A stretch of DNA of 64,000 nucleotides from Sipunculus nudus (lineage: Eukaryota > Annelida > Sipuncula > Golfingiida > Sipunculidae): the NCBI GenBank assembly GCA_026874595.1, contig CM049306.1:39804019-39868018 (forward strand), written 5' to 3'. Below the pieces are notes generated by a model. That model saw only the letters and a program-made list of their open reading frames with translations, searched no databases and was not told where the DNA came from. A program made the translations under genes and the position numbers. Below, one piece after another: positions 47,046 through 64,000 of this stretch (position 1 is the stretch's first letter; every line of letters begins with the position of its first letter).

Positions 47046-50000
47046 GTATGTACTAACTTATATGTAAAATGCATTATAATTAGCATGACTTAAAATGGAC
47101 ATACAATTTAAATGCTTCTGCTGCAATGCAGACACAAAGCACGCATTTCTGAATTGATGAAAAGCTTCCCTAGGACAACTCTGGTTGCAGCTTACCACAT
47201 ATCACACTTGGAATAAAAGGAAGAATTAATTGGCTGGAACATACTGATCTTATTACAGTTTATATAAGTGTACATCTGCTAATAAGCTGACACTGAGAGA
47301 GCCACAGGAACAAAAGAGACTGATATATATCAGAATCACCTCCAGCACATGGCCGATGAGGTAAACAGAGACAGATGTAAAGATAGCAGGGCTATAAGCT
47401 TGTTACTGTAACAAATTAACAGTCTCCAGTCTCTTGTGTCCTGCGCCTCTTGACGGGGACTTGGGTTTTTGGTCAAAATATACTACCTGTCAAACATAGA
47501 GAAGCCAATCATGGTAAATATGCCTTCAGAAACTGTATACCTTCTGCCAAAACACTAATTTAACAAATCATTCAGCTCCTGATACTATACAAGTGCATGA
47601 TATATATAAGCAATCTTAGAGGTTCCATGGTAAAGCTATCATTCACATAATACATAACATCATATATTATATATATTATACATAACGCCGAATGGCATGT
47701 TATAGTTTCTTGTTTATCCTTTATTTAAAAAAATGCCCTTCAAGTATGAAAAATGCTTTGATGAACAGTGCCTTTGTAAATTTTGTATAGAGTTGTTGAA
47801 AAGTAATAAGTGACCTTTCAAAAGTAATTAATTTAACCATGAAAGTTGAGTAATTTGTAACTGTAATTGTTTTTATGGAAGTAAATGTAATTGAAATGAT
47901 TTATGTTGTTGGTCCCAATCCTAATTTAACTATAGGCTTGCGAGGTGTTGCTATTATAAAGCAATGGGTTTGCAAGCTAAATAGTACAATTATAGCTTTA
48001 TCAAATAGTTGGACTGGATTATTGACTGGGTTACATGGCTGCAACTACAGTTTCCCCGAATGTTTTTTATATACCACAGACATCAAGATTCCCATTATGC
48101 ATAGTTATATATATATATATATTTTAATAAATATTCCTCAGATAAGACAATGAAAGAGAATATTGCTTATTGTTATACATTTTATTACAGTACCCAAATT
48201 AAATAAAAATTAATTGATCAATTTATAAAATTAACTATTTACTATGCATTCACTGAATAAGAATACATTTTCTATGTATTCAAATGCGAATACGAATACA
48301 TTTGACATTTTATAAACTTTTTTTAAATACCAATTTGAATACTCAATTTTACTTGTGTATTTAATAGTATAACCGTGTTGGTCTGTATAGTGTTTTAAAA
48401 AAGGTGTCAGTGATAAAAAAGCCTGTGCGCTTCGATAGCTTGTGAGATAATAAATAGGTATAAGAGACTTGTCATGTGCTGAACTTATAAATGTATAACA
48501 GACATCCTGAACAATACATATAATTAATAATAATATTTAAATAAACAAGTAAGTATTCAGAGATCACAACCTCCGCCTCTATTATAATCAAAGTACAGAG
48601 CAACACAGAAATGTTTGTTATTTTCAACAACTCTTTCACAGTTCAGCACGAGAAAATAGCCCCTCTCATACCACTGAATAGCTATGTAACAAAGGGACAC
48701 CACATATGAATAGATTCCTTTGAATTAAAGATTTATGATTAATATTCCGATCACCTAAAATATTTAGTAGGTTGTGTAATTGGGTGTTCACTTTCCACAA
48801 AACCTCAAAGAAATCTCTCGCCCCCTGGCGGAGGTATAATAATTAACGAGCAACTGACCTTGGTCTATCCTGAACGAGGATGAGGTGTACGCCTGGTTTG
48901 TGTACTCGGGGGCTCGCGGGACCCTGAGTGGTTCAGGATCTTCTGTCGCCCTCTGGCGGTTTCTTGTATCACGATTCTGATGAGAACAGTACGATTTCAA
49001 ATTATCATTAGGTTGGTTTCTTTGATAATTTATCAAGGCATGGTTTTGTTTTATGAATATATTTTATATATATAATAGTATATAAAGTGTCACGTGTACC
49101 TACCCGTGCTCTGATCTCAGCACCTCGCCACAGATTGGATGTGGTCACTAGCGAGGAGCACAAGAGATAGATGCTAAGGGCTGCAAACACGCCATCTACC
49201 GACCGGGAGAAGTACTGCAGGAACAAAAAATATTATAGAGCGTGACACCGGACCACCTGTATAATCCGACAACCTGTATATTAAGACCGCCCTTGATTCA
49301 ACCGAGAGCATTTACATCGGCTATGACTAATCTGTCTAGTTAGACCACCTGTCCATTGAGAGCACTTTTCCCCGAGTTCCAGGGATGGTCTTATAACACA
49401 GGTTTTACTGTATTTGTTTTGTCTTCCGAAATTTCTAATTTAAGATGATGTAAGAACTGATGTTAAAATCTTTGTAAAAATTTGTATCATAGTTGTATCA
49501 ACATGTATCATAAATGTTCAACTAAGACAAATCTGTAACTTGAAACCAGTCCGAGTAAAGGTTAAGTTAATGTTAGACGCTTTTCCAAATCGCAGCATCC
49601 AGTACCTATGGGACAGATATTCAATTTTTTTATAACACACCGACGTTTTATATTATCGTATTTAACGATCAGTATTTTATAGCTGCCTTTCATTATCCAT
49701 GGGATCATTTCTTTTAATATTGGTTTAATGATATTGTATATTTAATGTTTGAGAGCTATATATTTAACAAAAATGAGTAACAGTAGCTTGAGAGATTTTA
49801 TACTTGGTCGGTTTGACAATGAGCTGGTGTGGTCACTTACTCTGTCATTCTCTGGGTAACACGGGTGACCGGAACAATATGCCACGTGATTGATGGCATG
49901 AATCAGCAAATTTACAGTGCTGGCCGCCGCCATGACATTTATCATGACCAATACAGACCAACCCTGAAAAATATGAAAGAATTTCTTATATAATGATATG

Positions 50001-50224
50001 TTCAAGGGAAGAAGCGTCTGAATTCTTTGTTCATCACCATAGACAGGAATTCCCGATGAAGCGACGCGTACGGAGTACACAGTATATCGTGGTATTCTTA
50101 CCGTGCACATAAAGTTACACACTGCATCTACATCGTGCCAAAGGAATAATATACTTACATACCTTAACTAAGGATGCAACTTTCATGATAATGTATAAAA
50201 AGGACTCCAAAATGTTCAAGTGCG

Positions 50225-50290
<66 letters not shown>

Positions 50291-50601
50291 AAATCATAAA
50301 TGTATTTGGGATTTCTGATGTTCTTTTGAGAATACGTCGATGATATGTGTCTGGTTATCTTTCTATGAATAAGGAAGAATACTAGCTAGGAATATGAATA
50401 ACAATATATATACAGGACCGTACGCTCCCGCGGGGCGCTAGGGGGCAGCTGCCCCCAAGAAATTTCAGATAAAAGTAAAATGTTTGGATAAGTACGAGAA
50501 AAAATGCTTTCTCCTTAGTAAATTGAAGAAAAGGCTAAATTCAAGGTTAAATCGATGTAAAAAAGATTTTTTACGCTTCGTGCAATTGAATAACTTCAGA
50601 A

Positions 50602-50665
<64 letters not shown>

Positions 50666-50722
50666 TATATATATATACACATATATACATATCGTATCGT
50701 ATCATTAAAGTGGCGTCACAGA

Positions 50723-50813
<91 letters not shown>

Positions 50814-51490
50814 CAGTCCCATACACATGCAAATTAACCTGACTAAACACGATAAAAAATATACCTTTCAGCTATCATGCATTTAAAAATGATTTTTTAA
50901 ATATCCATGACTGCATTTCTTTCATTTATCTCTTCATTTATAAAAGCATTAGTGGTGTAATCTAAAAAAGCACTCAGGCAGTTAAAAATTCAAAGAGGAC
51001 CTTTTATCTAAATTTTATACGAAAGCAAGAAGACCGTACAAAAATGTGACCTGCAAATTTTATGCGTTTTAAAATCTTCTGACCTTTTTAAACTTGTTCT
51101 TGCTGAAGGGAACCACCAAGGAACCGGCCGTAATCGTCTGCTCGGAAGAAAATAATAGATTCGTGTGCAGAACAAACTTCGTGCAGAACTCACTCATGTT
51201 TAGTTTATACCTCGCTTGTCTCGAAATCATAAATAATTAGTTTTAGTAACCTTTAGTGAAATTATTATCAAAACCCAGTTTTTTTTCAGTTCAGTTTAAT
51301 GTTCTTGAAATTGTTCTGTCATTCCTTTCCATTTGGACACAGTTTCTACATATATCTTCCTATATCTGTGTATATATATAACTCTTCAGCCGTATCTATT
51401 ATAACCGAACTGACAGTACTAATTCTTATAATAAAAACAATAAATAATAGTAGGCCTAATATCGACTGATCAGGCAACAAAAATAACCAA

Positions 51491-51522
<32 letters not shown>

Positions 51523-52008
51523 TAATAATAATAAAAATAATAATAATAATATTAATAATAATATTAATATTAATGATAATAATAATAACATTAATAATAA
51601 AAAATAATAATACTAATAATACTACTACTACTACTTATAATAATAATAACAACAACAATTACAGATATGCATGTATATCTTAATTTATACTTGACCATTG
51701 GTCTCACAGATAACTTAGATAAACCATTCGCACCGTCGCTAATACACACATACCCATAACGCCGTTGTCATGGCATTCACGTAGTGGCTGTAGTCACCGG
51801 GCCATCGGGCGTTTCCGACCACTGCTAATATAAATATTACAACGCCACACGCTATGCGAGAATATTGCGAATTTTCCAACAATATTGATAAGCCAGAGTC
51901 TGTGACGTCAGATGATGACGTTTCATTCACAGTCCGTGCTTGTGCTGACCGGCTAGAGCTCCAACTTGTCGGCAACGCCATATGTTCGCCTGACCTTGAA
52001 TTCAGCAT
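46154..52008 (-). CDS. Unrecognised three-pass membrane protein with PPxY tail, five exons
   Basis: The exons are 52008-51754, 49963-49841, 49214-49104, 48976-48859 and 46335-46154. Junctions are GT-AG with matching phases (0,0,0,1), giving 262 residues. The N-terminus is Ser/Thr-rich with one glycosylation site (N28). Hydrophobic segments lie at about 52-68, 80-106 and 133-152. A CysX4Cys pair (C115, C120) lies between the second and third. A basic stretch ([18 protein letters not shown]) follows the third segment. This fits an N-outside, C-inside topology. The tail contains DPPPSYE with PPSY at 208-211, a ligand for WW domains of Nedd4-type ubiquitin ligases. The fold is faintly MARVEL-like, but I do not recognise the family. 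The start is the first ATG; an extra 5' exon is possible. Confidence 0.75.
46706..46755. repeat. (TA)n microsatellite in intron 4 of the membrane-protein gene
   Basis: About 50 bp of TA repeats. Confidence 0.95.
46989..47044. repeat. (AT)n microsatellite in intron 4 of the membrane-protein gene
   Basis: About 55 bp of AT repeats; a shorter tract follows at about 48104-48122. Confidence 0.95.
49243..49411. mobile_element. MITE-like repeat in intron 2 of the membrane-protein gene
   Basis: The text GGACCACCTGTATAATCCGA, repeated variants of GACCACCTGTCCATT, and the end GGTCTTATAACACAGGTTTT are typical of dispersed DNA-transposon-derived repeats in invertebrate genomes (accCTGT...ACAGGT ends). 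Family not assigned. Confidence 0.4.
50226..50812. repeat. Cluster of long (TA)n tracts in intron 1 of the membrane-protein gene
   Basis: Three long TA runs lie close together: about 50226-50288, 50602-50660 and 50724-50812. The 50410-50470 text GCTCCCGCGGGGCGCTAGGG is an isolated GC-rich island, possibly a decayed MITE end. Confidence 0.9.
51489..51656. repeat. (TAA)n microsatellite, degenerate
   Basis: About 165 bp of TAA/AAT triplets with TTA and CTA interruptions. It makes artificial poly-Leu frames on the minus strand. Confidence 0.95.
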
Positions 52009-52284
52009 ATGTTCAGCTTTCAAAACAGGTCTTTGGTACTGTCTGTAAAAACTCTTGTTCGTTCTATGGATTATGATTTAGTGTTTCCTGTGTATTAAAC
52101 AGAGGACGCCTGCTCGCCAGTCACTATGAAAACACACCGAGTCCCTTGCACTTTGGTCGTGTTTATCACTCGGATTATAATTGATATGACGGTTCATGTG
52201 CTCTCATATATATGTGCTTATCAGTTTGTCTGTGTGTAAATATACCTATCTGCATCACGTATCCCAAAATATATATTGAAAGTA

Positions 52285-52330
<46 letters not shown>

Positions 52331-55055
52331 GGAATGTCAGAAATGGTTATATTAAGAAAAACGCATAATTTTCCTCAAACTGTACCGTGGGACTGGCATT
52401 TTCTGGTCTTTTTTTATGAAAGGTCAAGGGATTATCAGCAGTTTATAATAGGCAAATGGCGAATTTGGCCCCTTTATAACAAGTGGCAATAAATCAGTCA
52501 TTAAATGCAGATGTAATTATGTTATGATCTTGATTCAATAAGGGCATTTACACAATACTTAAACATACAATTACTCTGGCTGGAATTATTAATATTATAC
52601 ATCTATGCAATACCTTGTCTTTCTTCAATCATGTAAACCGTTTTGTCTCATTTTAAATTTGAGAATCAAACACCTCATCGTGTTTCATAATAGGTTCCTA
52701 GGTATATGGCTGAGCAGTAGATAAGAACATCTACTACAATAGGCTTGTCTTCCGTAAATCTTTGGCACCAAATGTTACATAAGAATTCATTGCTAAATTT
52801 TCACAACCCAGGGACTGATCTGATGACCATACTTATACTGGTAACATTTTAAAAGATAGTGTTCCACGTTCTTCTCCACCTTATAATATCAAAATTATGG
52901 ACTATTTGAAAAATATACTGATTTTAATGACATTCTCCAAGCTTTATACTGTTAAAAAATAATTTCTTAATATGTCGTATAAGTGAAAAGTATGTTGCGT
53001 CCTTAATGATATGTGGAAACATTTTTATATACTAGAGTGAATTTTCTATCTGTGAACAGACACAGAGAGCCCGTTCCGTTCTCTATTTTGCAAGTGACAA
53101 GAAATATTAGATCTTTTTCACTGGCCTTTTATGAACAGCGGTACGTGTCTTGTTTGACATACCCTAGTTAACGCAGGTGATATATGCTCAGGGCTCAGCG
53201 GGTGTATTGTTATCAGCAAGTAAGCAGGAGCCAATCCATTTACCATTTTATTGGAGGCAACTAATCTGGTTAACTTTCTTCGTGTAGACAAGTGTTATTC
53301 AGCCTGCAATTTCAACGTTTACCAGTTGTTACGAGAGCAACAGTACATATTATGAGACACTCTTTCCTTTGGATGTTTTGTATGTTCTATCAAGTAACTC
53401 AGTTGGACCATGTAGTTCTTATAAAGCTCTGACCGGTACTCAAGTTTTAGCCAATCATAGATTAATTAAGTCTTCCAAATACTTTCTTGGACAGACTATA
53501 TTTAAGCAAAATCAAAGAGTTCCAAATCTTTGTGAAGCTCTGAGATTTAATGTGCATGGAGTGCTTCATATTTGCTGGGCTGAAATTTCGAAAATTGCTT
53601 CATTTTTTAACGTTTCGAGAAGGTATTATTTTTGAGATCGCACCCGAACCTTTAAAATATAAGTGCAGCGCTATTTGTATTGATTACAAAATAAAGAATA
53701 ATTCCCATTATACCTCATTCATTTCTGATACATTCATTATATATTATGAACAGGTGTCACAGTCGATATAACCCCGATGACTACCGCATGTTTTACAATA
53801 ATAAATGCATGTTTTCATGGGCCGGTTGCGACATAATGCACAGCTTTAGTTGATCAGTGACTCCTTGTTTCTGCTAGAGGTGTAATAACTAATCCGTAAT
53901 CGCAGATGCATCATTATATTAATCTATACGTTACTGGGGTTTTTTAGTCCTGAGTTTTCATATTCCATATTATTTCCCGTTCGTGATATCACGAATTTAA
54001 GACACTCACGAACAAAATGGTAAGCACATTAACTGATTTACGTGTTCTGACCAGGATTTTTTTGCTTTAGAGTTATTCACAGATATGTAACTTAAATAAC
54101 TTCCCGTCTGTTCTGTATCATCAAAATACGGTGGCGGATGCATGCTTATCCCACCATCTGTTATTTGTGACACATATATACTCCAGTTATCCTTGGTTTA
54201 GACATTGGTTGGTGTTTAAGTACATTAAATGGACGTTGGTAAACACCAGTGATAAATGCTAAATTATGAATTGCATCACAGATTCCCAATCTGCCAAATA
54301 AGAGGACAATAAATGAAAATGTGAATGGAATTTTGTTAAATTTGTGTTTATGCTTCAGAATAAGACCGGCCATCATGTACTTGACAAGTATTTAACGGAT
54401 TTGGTAAATCCTGGGCATAGATACATGTAACAGAGAGCAAGAAAGGTTGTGATAAACGATATTGTTCATAAAGCGGTATATGTAGGCGGTACAGTAATTT
54501 GAGCATTTATATAATTTGCTTGTTATTTCTGATTGGACGCTTCCAGGTGCGTTGCTATCATGCACGAAGCTATAAATGAAACAGACACAGGCTATTTTTA
54601 CGTTTCTTTTTCTATATTCGATATCTTCAGTCACAATTTATATAACTATACTGGTTCCACTTGATACTTTGAATCTGATAACGTATCAGTCGTCAAACCA
54701 TCATGCTCTTTCCGTTAATATCAACCCGCTCAGCTGTTATGGCGAGATTCTAGTCTAATCAAAAAATTACCAAAGCCGCATGACATAACTGTAAGATCAA
54801 TACCAATACCGTATGAAGAAAGCTATACAGTGCGTGACCATAGCGTGTCGTATTAATGATGGCTATGGGAGGGAGAGAAACATGAATCACGTGACCCTTT
54901 CATGATTATGTCAGGCGTCATATCTTAAATGTGTCGATCACACGGGGTATGACCTGACATCATGTGATTTCGACTGTAGGTATATATATATATATATATA
55001 TACATATAGGGCGCCAGTTGCATATTTCACGGAGCAGCCACAGATTGAGAACAAA
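52009..55055. other. Intergenic region between the membrane-protein and GH3 genes
   Basis: These divergently oriented genes are separated by about 3 kb. It contains (GA)n at about 52290-52327. ORFs at 53369-53771 and 54392-54758 show no domain. GH3 promoter sequences presumably lie near the right end. Confidence 0.5.
54979..55005 (+). promoter_or_regulatory. TATA-rich element upstream of the GH3 gene
   Basis: A TATATATA run lies about 50-77 bp before the GH3 start codon, a position compatible with a TATA box for a short 5' UTR. It could equally be a plain microsatellite. Confidence 0.35.

Positions 55056-64000
<8,945 letters not shown>

Noticed and set aside
51346-51591. Poly-Leu membrane-protein-like ORF
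   Set aside because: It is the translation of the (TAA)n microsatellite.

Overview
This is a eukaryotic nuclear genome fragment, most likely from a lophotrochozoan and probably a mollusc. It is AT-rich and full of long (AT)n, (CT)n and (GA)n microsatellites, minisatellites and transposon fragments. Its genes are split by introns with standard GT-AG (one GC-AG) junctions. The host inference rests on the gene set: a CYP26-type P450, a GPR45/GPR63-type receptor and a secreted family 3 beta-xylosidase-like enzyme, a combination known from molluscs and not from vertebrates. Tandem repeats containing AGGTCANNNTGACCT also fit. It is a phylum-level guess, not proof.

Four protein genes can be supported. 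(1) 22343-23653, minus: a single-exon class A GPCR of the GPR45/GPR63 (PSP24) group. (2) 35051-39048, minus: a complete five-exon CYP26-like cytochrome P450 of 510 residues; its start codon lies in a short exon 1.3 kb upstream of the membrane-anchor exon, and two nuclear-receptor direct repeats (DR4, DR2) lie just upstream of the ATG. (3) 46154-52008, minus: a five-exon gene for an unrecognised 262-residue three-pass membrane protein with a PPxY cytoplasmic tail. (4) 55056 to the right edge, plus: the first seven exons of a secreted glycoside hydrolase family 3 enzyme, cut by the window end. Exon joins were worked out by eye from splice signals, phase and protein continuity.

The rest is repeats and gene-poor DNA. 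From left to right: a LINE reverse-transcriptase remnant (about 2.1-2.6 kb); a possible TIR element with GGTTCT/AGAACC arms (2.7-4.5 kb); a long inverted repeat with ETS-CRE motifs and matching short ORFs in both arms (6.2-7.1 kb); a 39-bp minisatellite split by a hAT-like insertion (10.7-14.45 kb); a roughly 150-bp tandem repeat carrying ERE-type palindromes (15.7-16.8 kb); a GC-ended hAT-like element (18.76-20.03 kb); a minisatellite that runs into the end of the GPCR gene (21.87-22.37 kb); a repeat family dotted with GGTGGCGCCACC (26.2-27.7 kb); a 311-bp dimeric satellite (29.06-30.43 kb); a Mutator-like MITE with an 11-bp target duplication (45.48-46.03 kb); and an LTR-like sequence, a tRNA-derived SINE and a CR1/L2-like LINE tail inside GH3 introns. 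The four genes look functionally unrelated, so no operon-like logic applies. No CRISPR, prokaryotic defence or viral system is present.
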